Origin: JADGHX01 sp040255575
GTDB taxonomy: Bacteria > Pseudomonadota > Gammaproteobacteria > Steroidobacterales > Steroidobacteraceae
Direction: 5' to 3'
DNA length: 36,815 nucleotides
NCBI GenBank assembly: GCA_040255575.1
Contig: JBDZVF010000004.1
Span: 1 to 36,815 of the forward strand
Part shown: positions 17,765 to 25,031 of the stretch, piece by piece
Numbering within the stretch: the stretch's first letter is position 1
How the letters are laid out: every line of letters begins with the position of its first letter
The notes under the pieces: generated by a model
The model's input: the letters and a program-made list of their open reading frames with translations, nothing else
Told to the model about the DNA's origin: nothing
Database searches by the model: none
Program-made: the position numbers and the translations under genes

Positions 17765-18625
17765 TCAGGGTAGGGGTTCGAGCACTGTGGTCCGGCGCAT
17801 GTCGCGGCGATAACGGGTGTCTTCGAACGACGTGGCTCGGTGCATGGTGCAGCGATTGTCCCAGATCACGAGGTCGCCCGGTTGGTGCCAGGTGACCGAG
17901 TGAACGAATTGCGGCTGAGTGGCGAACGCGATGAGGTCGTTGATGAGCTGGCGGCCTTCCCCGAGCGGCAGGCCGACGATGTGCGAGGCATGCGAGGCCA
18001 GGTACAACGTCCTGCGCCCCGACCCCGGGTGAACCTGCACCAGCTTGTGATGCGCGGGCGGCTTCGCGAGCCGTTCTTCCTCGGTCGGCTCGGGGTACCC
18101 CGCGAGCATGCGCGAATGCCACAGCCAGTGCTCGGCGGTCAGGTTTTCGATGCGCTCTTTCATGGGGCCGGGCAGCGCGTCGTAGGCCGCGCGCATGTCG
18201 GCAAACCGGGTGTCGCCTCCCGAAGGCGGCACTTCGTGAGCCAGCAGGAGGGAGTAGGCGGAACGGTGCGGATTGAACGATGAATCCGTATGCCAGAGCG
18301 CGTTGCCCTTGTTGTAGCAGCGGCGCCGTTCGTCCATGAGGATGTTGCCGTTCGCATCCAGATTCCCGGCGTCGAACAACTCGGGGTGATTGAAGCGCTT
18401 CACACCCTTGCCGAACAACGAAGGCGCGTGTTCCAGCATGCCGAGTTGATAGCTGAACGCGATGTGGGATTTGTCAGTGAGCGCGGTGTGGCGGAACGCG
18501 CAGACTGCATAGGTATCCATCGCCCGAATGATTTCCTGAAGCGTGGCCGGCTCGATGGCCACGGAGAAATCGACGCCCTTCACTTCCGCCAGAAAGGAGG
18601 GGCCCTGCGGCGTGATGGAAAGCAT
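17765..18625 (-). CDS. TfdA/TauD family 2-oxoglutarate/Fe(II) dioxygenase
   Basis: 286 residues, same length as TfdA (2,4-D dioxygenase, 287). The HxD...H facial triad is present: His112 and Asp114 in ALWHTDSSF, His262 in NRCTMHRA; the 2-oxoglutarate-binding Arg is Arg273 or Arg274 in DTRYRRDMRR. These positions almost coincide with those known for TfdA. The enzyme couples 2-oxoglutarate decarboxylation to hydroxylation of a substrate, in TfdA next to an ether oxygen, which splits the ether. That chemistry would suit an aryloxy or methoxylated acid imported by the adjacent AAHS transporter, but the substrate is not deducible. Taurine and other sulfonates are alternatives within the family. 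Divergent from the MetE-like gene at 18731. Confidence 0.9.
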   Translation of the reverse strand: MLSITPQGPSFLAEVKGVDFSVAIEPATLQEIIRAMDTYAVCAFRHTALTDKSHIAFSYQLGMLEHAPSLFGKGVKRFNHPELFDAGNLDANGNILMDERRRCYNKGNALWHTDSSFNPHRSAYSLLLAHEVPPSGGDTRFADMRAAYDALPGPMKERIENLTAEHWLWHSRMLAGYPEPTEEERLAKPPAHHKLVQVHPGSGRRTLYLASHASHIVGLPLGEGRQLINDLIAFATQPQFVHSVTWHQPGDLVIWDNRCTMHRATSFEDTRYRRDMRRTTVLEPLP

Positions 18626-18730
18626 GCTTTGATTCTAGGCGCGCTGCGGCCAGCGCGGCAATTGAGCTTCCGCACCGTACGGGTTTCGGGTTTTAATTCC
18701 CGCTCTTTCATCTCTGGCAGGGGCGCAGCC

Positions 18731-19882
18731 GTGAAGCACAGCAAAGAAAGAATACTGACCACCCACGTTGGCAGCCTGCCGCGATCCCAGGCGGTGACCG
18801 ATGTCGTGTTCGGCAAGGAAAAGTCGGAAGCCGCGGACTACGACGCGGCGGGCAGCGCCATTCTCGCCGCCGAAGTGAAGGAAGTCGTGAAGCGCCAGGT
18901 GAGCGCGGGTGTCGACGTCGTGAGCGACGGCGAGCTCAGCAAGATCAGCTACGCGACCTACATCAAGGATCGGATTACCGGCTTCGATGGCGACACGCCG
19001 CGCGAGCCCGGCCTCGATCTCATCGAGTTTCCGCGCATCCTGAAGAAGCTCGCCGACTCCGGCGCAACCGCCAAATACAAGCGGCCGCGCTGCGTCGGTC
19101 CCATCAAGGTGAAGAGCCTCGAGCCGGTGAAGGCCGACATCCAGCGCCTGAAGGATGCGGTGGCCGCATCCAATCCCACCGAGGCGTTCATGAACGCCGC
19201 CTCGCCCGGCACCATCGCCATCTTCCAGCCCAATGACTATTATCCGACGCAGGATGAATACCTCGTCGCGGTCGCCGATGCGATGAGCGCCGAGTACGAA
19301 GCGATCGTCGGGTCGGGCCTGCTGCTGCAGATCGATGCGCCGGATCTCGGCATGGGCCGGCACACGATGTACAAGCATCGCAGCGTCGAAGAATACCTGA
19401 AGCTCGCGGAGCGGCACGTCGAGATTCTCAACCACGCGCTGAGAAACGTGCCGGCGGATCGCGTCCGCATGCACATGTGCTGGGGCAACTACGAGGGGCC
19501 GCATCATCACGACGTGCCCATGGCGCAGCTCCTGCCGATCGTCATGAAGGCGAAGCCGCAGGCCCTGCTGTTCGAAGCGGCGAATCCGCGGCACGCGCAC
19601 GAATGGGCGGTGTTCCGCGATCACAAGATTCCGGACGACAAGATCCTGATCCCGGGCGTGCTGAGCTCGACGACGAACTACGTCGAGCATCCGGACCTGG
19701 TGGCCGAGCGTCTCGTGCGCTTTGCCGAGATCGTCGGACGCGAGCGGGTGATGGCGGGCTCGGATTGCGGCTTCAGCACGTTCGCGGGGTTCGGCCCGGT
19801 CGACCCGGATGTCACCTACATGAAGCTCGAATCGATGGCGCAGGGTGCGCGCATCGCGAGCGAGCGGCTGTGGAAGCGCTGA
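18731..19882 (+). CDS. MetE-like (cobalamin-independent methionine synthase) C-terminal-domain protein 1
   Basis: 383 residues, only the catalytic (C-terminal) barrel of MetE; the N-terminal MetE domain is absent. Zinc ligands are all visible: His248 and Cys250 (RMHMCWGN), Glu282 (LLFEAANPRHAHE) and Cys346 (GSDCGFSTF). Opening TTHVGSLPRSQ is the usual MetE-family start of this short class. These proteins move a methyl or other electrophile to a thiol; the class also holds epoxyalkane:CoM transferase, so methionine synthesis is not assured. GTG 18731 starts the protein, after the purine-rich GCAGGGGCGCAG. Divergent from the TfdA-like gene. A second paralog lies at 25031 and a decayed third at 26194. 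Confidence 0.9.
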   Translation: MKHSKERILTTHVGSLPRSQAVTDVVFGKEKSEAADYDAAGSAILAAEVKEVVKRQVSAGVDVVSDGELSKISYATYIKDRITGFDGDTPREPGLDLIEFPRILKKLADSGATAKYKRPRCVGPIKVKSLEPVKADIQRLKDAVAASNPTEAFMNAASPGTIAIFQPNDYYPTQDEYLVAVADAMSAEYEAIVGSGLLLQIDAPDLGMGRHTMYKHRSVEEYLKLAERHVEILNHALRNVPADRVRMHMCWGNYEGPHHHDVPMAQLLPIVMKAKPQALLFEAANPRHAHEWAVFRDHKIPDDKILIPGVLSSTTNYVEHPDLVAERLVRFAEIVGRERVMAGSDCGFSTFAGFGPVDPDVTYMKLESMAQGARIASERLWKR

Positions 19883-19893
19883 GCGCGTAGCGC

Positions 19894-20195
19894 TCAGACG
19901 GGCATCGGCGCGCCGAGCAGCCGCTTCGCAAGAGGGGCGAGCTCACTTCGAGGAATACGCGGTGGCGCTCGGTGGAATAGAAATCCAGCGCCGCCGCGTC
20001 CCGCCGTTTCTGGATCACGGCGGTCAGCACATCCGCTGCCGCCATCGCGCGATCACGCCGGTGGTGAGACCCATGCCGCCGCAGGCACTGCAGGCATGCG
20101 CGGCGTCCCCCGCCAGTAGCGCGCATTGGCGTCCTCCCCGTACGTGACACGCCAAACGTCACCGCGCTGAGTCGCGCGACGACGGCCCAGTGCAC
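19894..20195 (-). pseudogene. Decayed FAD-dependent aromatic monooxygenase, C-terminal part
   Basis: In three minus-strand frames the sequence reads, in order, HWAVVARLS, RGDVWRVTYGEDAN, ALLAGDAAHACSACGGMGLTTGVIA, ADVLTAVIQKRRDAAALDFY followed by STERHRVFLEVSSP, and APLAKRLLGAPMPV then a stop at 19894. These are consecutive parts of a group A flavoprotein monooxygenase: the GD motif that binds FAD (LLAGDAAH, GGMGLTTG) followed by the helical tail. At least four frameshifts, and an internal loss between YGEDAN and ALLAGD, show it is non-functional. It fills an otherwise empty 470-base gap between the MetE-like and hydrolase genes. The upstream half of the enzyme is gone. A remnant of a ring hydroxylase once in this cluster. 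Confidence 0.78.
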
Positions 20196-20299
20196 CGCTC
20201 ATTCGCCACGGCCTTGTTTCCTTCGAAAAAGGGGCCATCGTTATCGGGGCAAATAATAAGCATGCTTCCAGTTCTTCGGCAGCCGAAATGGCGTGCGTA

Positions 20300-20322
20300 G
20301 GGTGAAATTGCTAAATTCACCC
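20300..20322. promoter_or_regulatory. Inverted-repeat operator candidate upstream of the hydrolase
   Basis: Perfect 7-bp arms GGGTGAA (20300-20306) and TTCACCC (20316-20322) flank a 9-base spacer, ATTGCTAAA. The site ends 33 bases before the hydrolase ATG. Its left part, GGTGAAATTGCTAAATT, resembles GGCGAATTTGCTAGTTT in front of the TonB-dependent receptor at 22182. IclR or another regulator may use both. Confidence 0.55.
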
Positions 20323-20355
20323 ATCAAGCGGGGGCAACCAGCGAAGGTTCACAAG

Positions 20356-21273
20356 ATGAGCTACGGGGCAGCGACGGCAGTGGTGATGGGCAACGAGAGC
20401 TTCGGGCACGAGAGCCCGGGCCGGGCACGGCCCGCGGTGCTCGTCAGCGCCCGCACCGGCCCCGGCGAGCTCGCGGTGGAGGTCGCCGGTCGCGGCAATC
20501 CCGTGCTGCTCGTGCATGGCTGGGGCGTGGACCGTCGCATGTGGGCGCATCAGGTCGCCGCATTCCGCCGCCATTTCACCACCATCACCTACGATCGCCG
20601 CGGCTGCGGCCAGAGCACCGCGCCAGCCGACCACGCCCTCGAGATCGAGGATATCGACGCGATCCTGGACGAGCTCAAGCTCAAAGCGACCGGCATCGTC
20701 GGCATGTCGCAAGGTGGGCGCGTCGCCATGCGCTATGCCATCCGCCGTCCGGCGCGGGTCACTGGTCTCGTGCTTCAGGGCGCGCCGCTCGATGACGCGC
20801 CTGGGCCGCTTGCTGCCGACGGCGCGGTGTTGCCGCTTGCGCGGCTCACAGATTTGCTTCGCCGTGGGGATCGCGCCGGCCTCCTGCGCGAGCTCACCGA
20901 GCATCCGCTCATGAATGCAGGCGAGCGCCGCACGCAGGCGCAGGCGGAAATCGAAGTGATGCTGAAGGACTATCGGGGCGAGGATCTGCTGCGCTTCTCA
21001 TCCACGCCCGCAGAGATCGATCCGTTGCGGGCGGCAGATCTCGCCGCGATCCAGGCGCCGACGCTCGTGATCACGGGCTCCAACGAAGTGCTGTGGTTGC
21101 GGCGTGTGGCTGACCGCATTGCGCGGAATATCTACGGCGCACGCCGCCGCGTGATCCGGGGCGGTCGCCACTTCGTCAACATGACCCACGTTGGCGACTA
21201 CAACCGATGTGTCGTCGAGTTCCTCGTGAACACTACACGGCCATGGAGTGAGCGAGCATTGGGTAGCGTCTGA
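20356..21273 (+). CDS. Alpha/beta hydrolase fold protein
   Basis: 305 residues from ATG 20356, with AAGG about 9 bases upstream; an earlier in-frame start at 20293 would run through an inverted repeat. The oxyanion loop HGWGVDRRMW (54-63), the nucleophile elbow Ser118 in GMSQGG, and His272 (GGRHFVN) are plain. The usual catalytic acid, an Asp after the sixth strand, reads Glu244 here (VITGSNEVLWL). Soluble, no signal peptide. Probably a C-C or ester hydrolase, as is common in aromatic degradation clusters (inference). Its 3' end overlaps the convergent IclR gene by 41 bases. Confidence 0.87.
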   Translation: MSYGAATAVVMGNESFGHESPGRARPAVLVSARTGPGELAVEVAGRGNPVLLVHGWGVDRRMWAHQVAAFRRHFTTITYDRRGCGQSTAPADHALEIEDIDAILDELKLKATGIVGMSQGGRVAMRYAIRRPARVTGLVLQGAPLDDAPGPLAADGAVLPLARLTDLLRRGDRAGLLRELTEHPLMNAGERRTQAQAEIEVMLKDYRGEDLLRFSSTPAEIDPLRAADLAAIQAPTLVITGSNEVLWLRRVADRIARNIYGARRRVIRGGRHFVNMTHVGDYNRCVVEFLVNTTRPWSERALGSV

Positions 21274-22057
21274 GCTCGATTTCGATCGTGCGGGCGGCTT
21301 CCCGCAGGATCGGCAGGCGGCTCGCGATCATCTCGTTCTTGTCGGTCCGCGCTGTCGAGGTGGAGCAGTTCACGGCCGCGATCACCTGGTTGTCGGCATT
21401 GAAGATCGGCACCGCGACAGAGACCACGCCGTAATCGAGCTCGTCTTCGATCGCGGCGAAGCGCTCTTCCCGCACTTTCGCGAGGATCGCTCGCAGGGTC
21501 GACTTCGAGGTCACGGTCTTTTCGGTGAGGGCGGTCAGGCGCACCTTGCGGAAGTAGTCCTCCAGCGCGTCCTTGTCCATGAAGGCGAGCAGCGCACGGC
21601 CCAGGGAAGTCGGGTAGGCCGCGAAGCGCGTGCCCACCGTGCAGGGCACGCGAACCATGCGGTTCGTCGAGACATGCACGAGATAGAGAATGTCCGTCTC
21701 GGCCAGCACCGCGAGCGAAGAGCTATCCCCCGTCTTGTCCCGCACGTCCTGAAGGTAGGGGCGCACGATCTGCTCGAGGTTCATCGACTCGATGTAGGCC
21801 GACGCGAACGCAACCACGGCCGGCCGCAGCAGGAAGAGCTTGCCCCGCTTGGCGGCATAGCCGAGGTCGACGAGCGTGTGCAGGCAGCGCCGCGCGGTTG
21901 CCGCGCTCAACTGCGTGCAGCTGGCGACCTGGCTCAGCGTCATCTCCGGACGATCCTTGGAAAAGGCGCGCAGCACGGAAAGACCCCGCGCCAATGACGT
22001 GATGAACTCCCCCTCACGGTCTTCTGCCCTGCCGTTTTTGCGTCGCGCTTCGCGCAT
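21233..22057 (-). CDS. IclR family regulator, PcaR/PobR/PcaU-like
   Basis: 274 residues from ATG 22057, with AAGGGG 8 bases upstream. N-terminal winged helix: FITSLARGLSVLRAFSKDRPEMTLSQVA and SAATARRCLHTLVDLGYA. The effector domain shows the PcaR-group markers SSSLAVLAETDILYLVHV, TVGTRFAAYPTSLGRALLAF, AIEDELDYGVVSVAVP and AAVNCSTS. Members respond to aromatic intermediates (protocatechuate, beta-ketoadipate, 4-hydroxybenzoate). It is divergent from the TonB-dependent receptor across a 189-base gap that contains a perfect CGAAAT-GT-ATTTCG palindrome. Probable regulator of the receptor/VOC/MetE-like unit and perhaps of the hydrolase. Confidence 0.92.
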   Translation of the reverse strand: MREARRKNGRAEDREGEFITSLARGLSVLRAFSKDRPEMTLSQVASCTQLSAATARRCLHTLVDLGYAAKRGKLFLLRPAVVAFASAYIESMNLEQIVRPYLQDVRDKTGDSSSLAVLAETDILYLVHVSTNRMVRVPCTVGTRFAAYPTSLGRALLAFMDKDALEDYFRKVRLTALTEKTVTSKSTLRAILAKVREERFAAIEDELDYGVVSVAVPIFNADNQVIAAVNCSTSTARTDKNEMIASRLPILREAARTIEIELRRYPMLAHSMAV

Positions 22058-22164
22058 CCGCCGTTCCCCTTCTCTAAACCGCTTCGCTGAACGAAGTGAA
22101 AGTGGCGTAGACTCGCGCGTAGCAGATTGATAAGCAAGGCTCAAACGGTCTCCAGTTCGCTGCG

Positions 22165-22178
22165 CGAAATGTATTTCG
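22165..22178. promoter_or_regulatory. Palindrome CGAAAT-GT-ATTTCG, candidate IclR operator
   Basis: A perfect 6-bp inverted repeat with a 2-base spacer lies in the gap between the divergent IclR and TonB-dependent receptor genes, 69 bases before the receptor ATG. IclR-family operators are commonly short palindromes of about 14-15 bp with AT-rich centres, which fits. Binding by the neighbouring IclR protein is an inference. Confidence 0.55.
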
Positions 22179-22205
22179 ATTGGCGAATTTGCTAGTTTTG
22201 CTCGC

Positions 22206-22246
22206 GTGTACAGCGGGTTATCTGTCACCCGAAGGGGGGTGTACAC
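22206..22246 (+). promoter_or_regulatory. Hairpin in the receptor leader with the ribosome site in a bulge
   Basis: Outer stem GTGTACA (22206-22212) / TGTACAC (22240-22246) ends directly at the ATG. Inside it, CGGGT (22214-22218) / ACCCG (22227-22231) forms a second stem. The ribosome-binding site AAGGGGGG (22232-22239) is the single-stranded 3' bulge between the two stems. A leader folding like this could modulate initiation, or the outer arms could be an operator. Confidence 0.4.
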
Positions 22247-24442
22247 ATGACGACGAGAACGATTCCGGCCCTGATTGCCGCGTCGGTCTGCGTGGCAGTG
22301 ATGGCTCCCGTACCTGGCTGGTCCCAGTCGCAGGACACCCTTGAAGAAGTGGTGGTCACTGCGCGCAAGCGGGACGAGTCGCTTCACGATGTCCCGGTCG
22401 CGGTGAACGCATTCAGCGCGGCGGAGATCGAATCCGCCGGCATCCAGCGTCCGCAGGACTTCGTCATGCTCACGCCGAACATGACGATGGTGCAGACCCA
22501 GAATCAGGGCACCTCGTTCATCACGGTCCGCGGCATTTCCCAGGCACGCAACAGCGAGCCCTCGGTCGCCGTGCTGATCGATGGCGTGGCCATGGCGAAC
22601 CCCTCGGCCTTCAACCAGGAGCTCTTCGATGTCGAGCACATCGAGGTGCTGAAGGGTCCGCAGGGCGCACTGTACGGCCGCAACGCCATCGGCGGCGCCA
22701 TCATCATTCGCACGCAGGAGCCGGGAGATGAGCTCGCCGGCAAGTTGACCCTGGGGTATGACAGCGGCCCCGGATTCAAGACGCGCGCGAGCGTGGGCGG
22801 CCCGATCAACGATTCGAAGACGCTGAAGTTCATGGCGTCCGGCTCGTACTTCAAAACCGACGGCTACATCAACAACGAGTTCCTGCATCGTGAGGCCGAC
22901 CCGTTCCGCGATGCCTCCGGCCGCGTGAAGCTGCTGTGGGAGCCGAGCGAGGCGCTGAAGACCGATCTGCGCGTGTACTACTCGCAGGTTCACACCCAGG
23001 CGCTGTACTTCAACATCACCACGGACGTGAATGACGTCAGCCTGCCGGTTCGCGTGAACAACGCCGGCGTCGATGAGCGCACCCTCAAGGGCGCTTCGCT
23101 GAAGGTCGATTTCGACACGGGCATCGGCACGCTCACCTCGATCACCGCGTTCGATCACGTCGATGAGCTCCTGACCGGCGACCAGTTCGACTTCCTGCCG
23201 ATCCCCGAATCGGTGCTCTTCAAGTTCTTCGGCGCGGATCAGGCGCAGCACCAGTTCCTCGACGTCGACGCCTGGAGCCAGGAGCTGCGTCTCGCCTCCA
23301 ACATCGGCGAGAAGCTGCACACGATCGTCGGCGCGTACTACATCAAGACCGATCGGTTCATCTCGACGGGGAACGTGTTCGATCTCGGCACGGGCATCGT
23401 GCCGCGGGTGAAGCGCACGCCGCTGCCGATCTTCAATCCCCAGTTCACCTTCCTCGCCGATGCGCAGAACAACGATGCATGGGCCGTGTTCGCCGATGCG
23501 ACCTATGACTTCACGGACCAGTGGGAGGCCGATGTCTCGCTGCGCTATGACCGCGATCATCGGGAAAACACGACGCGGACGCCGGCCGAGTTCATCCCGG
23601 CGCAGCTCGTCGGCATCGCGTTCCCGGGGCAGGTGCGCACCAAGACGTGGGACGACCTGCAGCCCAAGGTGACGCTGCGCTATCAGCCGAACGAAACGTG
23701 GAATCTGTATGGCGGCTACAGCCGCGGCTTCCGCAGCGGCGGGTTCAACCAGACGGGAGTGGGGACCGCCGGCATCCCGGGCATCAGCGACCTCTTCGAC
23801 CAGGAGACCGCCGATACGCTGGAGGTCGGGGTCAAGGGGCAATTCCTCGACCGCCGCCTCTCCACGAGCCTGAGCGTGTATCACACCCGCGCGAAAGGCT
23901 CGTATTACTTCGTCTTCGATCCCAACACGAGCACCCAGAACCTCGGCAATCTCGGCAAGGTGGATTACGACGGCTTCGAGCTCGAGTTCTCGGCGCGTCC
24001 CGCGCAGGGGCTCGATACCTACGTGCGCTTCGGCTACACCGAGAGCGAGATCAAGGAGAGCAGCCGCGCGCCGACGGACGTCGGCAACGAGGCGCCGCTC
24101 GTCTCCCAATACACCGTGAACGTGGGGGCGCAGTACCGGCGGCCCCTCGGCGGGTCGGGCCTCAGCGGCGTGATCCGCGCGGACTTCGAGCGCATCGGCC
24201 CAACCTACTGGTATCCCGATAATTTCACCCGCCGCCGGCCGATCGACCTCCTGAACCTGCGCCTGGGTGTGGAGCAGGGGCCGTGGTCGCTGACCGCCTG
24301 GGCCCGCAATCTGTTCAACATCCGCTACAACGCAGAATGGTCACCGGGGCCGCAGTTCTTCCCTAATCCCGGATACAGCAATAACTTTGTCTTCAAGGCG
24401 CAGCCGCGGGTATGGGGCGTAGACTTCAACTACCGCTTCTAG
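22247..24442 (+). CDS. TonB-dependent outer-membrane receptor 1
   Basis: 731 residues. Signal peptide to about residue 27 (VCVAVMAPVPGWSQS), then the TonB box DTLEEVVVTARKRDESLHDVP. The plug domain holds SFITVRGISQARNSEPSVAVLIDGVAM and IEVLKGPQGALYGRNAIGGAIIIRT, the usual plug signature. The barrel ends in the typical outer-membrane terminus VDFNYRF with aromatic last residue. Length is typical. It imports a substrate over the outer membrane with TonB energy; ligand unknown, but the divergent PcaR-like IclR and the downstream VOC and MetE-like genes suggest an aromatic or oligomer. It leads a probable operon with the genes at 24483 and 25031 (40- and -1-base gaps). Confidence 0.94.
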   Translation: MTTRTIPALIAASVCVAVMAPVPGWSQSQDTLEEVVVTARKRDESLHDVPVAVNAFSAAEIESAGIQRPQDFVMLTPNMTMVQTQNQGTSFITVRGISQARNSEPSVAVLIDGVAMANPSAFNQELFDVEHIEVLKGPQGALYGRNAIGGAIIIRTQEPGDELAGKLTLGYDSGPGFKTRASVGGPINDSKTLKFMASGSYFKTDGYINNEFLHREADPFRDASGRVKLLWEPSEALKTDLRVYYSQVHTQALYFNITTDVNDVSLPVRVNNAGVDERTLKGASLKVDFDTGIGTLTSITAFDHVDELLTGDQFDFLPIPESVLFKFFGADQAQHQFLDVDAWSQELRLASNIGEKLHTIVGAYYIKTDRFISTGNVFDLGTGIVPRVKRTPLPIFNPQFTFLADAQNNDAWAVFADATYDFTDQWEADVSLRYDRDHRENTTRTPAEFIPAQLVGIAFPGQVRTKTWDDLQPKVTLRYQPNETWNLYGGYSRGFRSGGFNQTGVGTAGIPGISDLFDQETADTLEVGVKGQFLDRRLSTSLSVYHTRAKGSYYFVFDPNTSTQNLGNLGKVDYDGFELEFSARPAQGLDTYVRFGYTESEIKESSRAPTDVGNEAPLVSQYTVNVGAQYRRPLGGSGLSGVIRADFERIGPTYWYPDNFTRRRPIDLLNLRLGVEQGPWSLTAWARNLFNIRYNAEWSPGPQFFPNPGYSNNFVFKAQPRVWGVDFNYRF

Positions 24443-24482
24443 CGTCGTCAAAGATCGAATTTCGCATCGGAGTGATCGGATC

Positions 24483-25031
24483 ATGTCCAGCACACAGAAT
24501 CTGCCTTCGCGGCTTCACCACACGGCGTACGTTTCCAGCAATCTCGAAGCGACGCGCAAGTTCTATGAAGACCTGATCGGCCTGCCGCTGATGGCGACGT
24601 GGTGCGAGTCGGACGTGCTGTTTGGCGCCGAGCGCACCTATGCGCACTGTTTCTTCGGCCTTGCCGACGGCAGCGCGCTCGCCTTCTTCCAGTTCGTGCG
24701 GCCGGAGGACCAGAAGCTCTTCGGGCCGAAGATGCCGGAGTCGCCGTTCCATCACATCGCCCTCAACGTGACGCAGGAAGTGCAGGCCGGTATCGAGAAG
24801 CGCCTGCGCGAAGCCGGCTACACCGAACCCAAGATCTACATTCTCGAGCACGGCTACTGCCGCTCGCTCTACGTCGCCGACCCGGACGGCATGATTTGCG
24901 AGTTCACTGTCGATCATCCGGACGTCGCGAAAATCAATGTCCAGAAGAAGGCCACCGCGCACGAGGATCTCAAGCGCTGGCTCGCTGGCGATCACAAGTC
25001 CAACAACATGTTCCGTTCCGAGCACCACTGA
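24483..25031 (+). CDS. VOC (glyoxalase/extradiol-dioxygenase fold) protein
   Basis: 182 residues. Two beta-alpha-beta-beta-beta modules of the vicinal oxygen chelate fold. Metal ligands inferred from the fold: His13 (RLHHTAYVSSN), His91 (FHHIALNVT) and Glu140 (DPDGMICEFTVDH). This His-His-Glu set fits iron- or manganese-dependent extradiol-type or lyase-like members; glyoxalase I proper has a different arrangement. Function remains open: ring cleavage, isomerisation, or thiol-adduct chemistry. Co-transcribed with the TonB-dependent receptor; its stop TGA overlaps the ATG of the next MetE-like gene by one base, so translation is coupled. Confidence 0.85.
   Translation: MSSTQNLPSRLHHTAYVSSNLEATRKFYEDLIGLPLMATWCESDVLFGAERTYAHCFFGLADGSALAFFQFVRPEDQKLFGPKMPESPFHHIALNVTQEVQAGIEKRLREAGYTEPKIYILEHGYCRSLYVADPDGMICEFTVDHPDVAKINVQKKATAHEDLKRWLAGDHKSNNMFRSEHH

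Noticed and set aside
18290..18730. N-terminal extension of the MetE-like protein 1 frame
   Set aside because: It is antisense to the TfdA-like gene; the family start TTHVGSLPRSQ follows the GTG at 18731.
21233..24109. Very long minus-strand open frame through the TonB-dependent receptor
   Set aside because: Antisense shadow of the receptor in GC-rich DNA; only the last 274 codons form a real gene, the IclR regulator.
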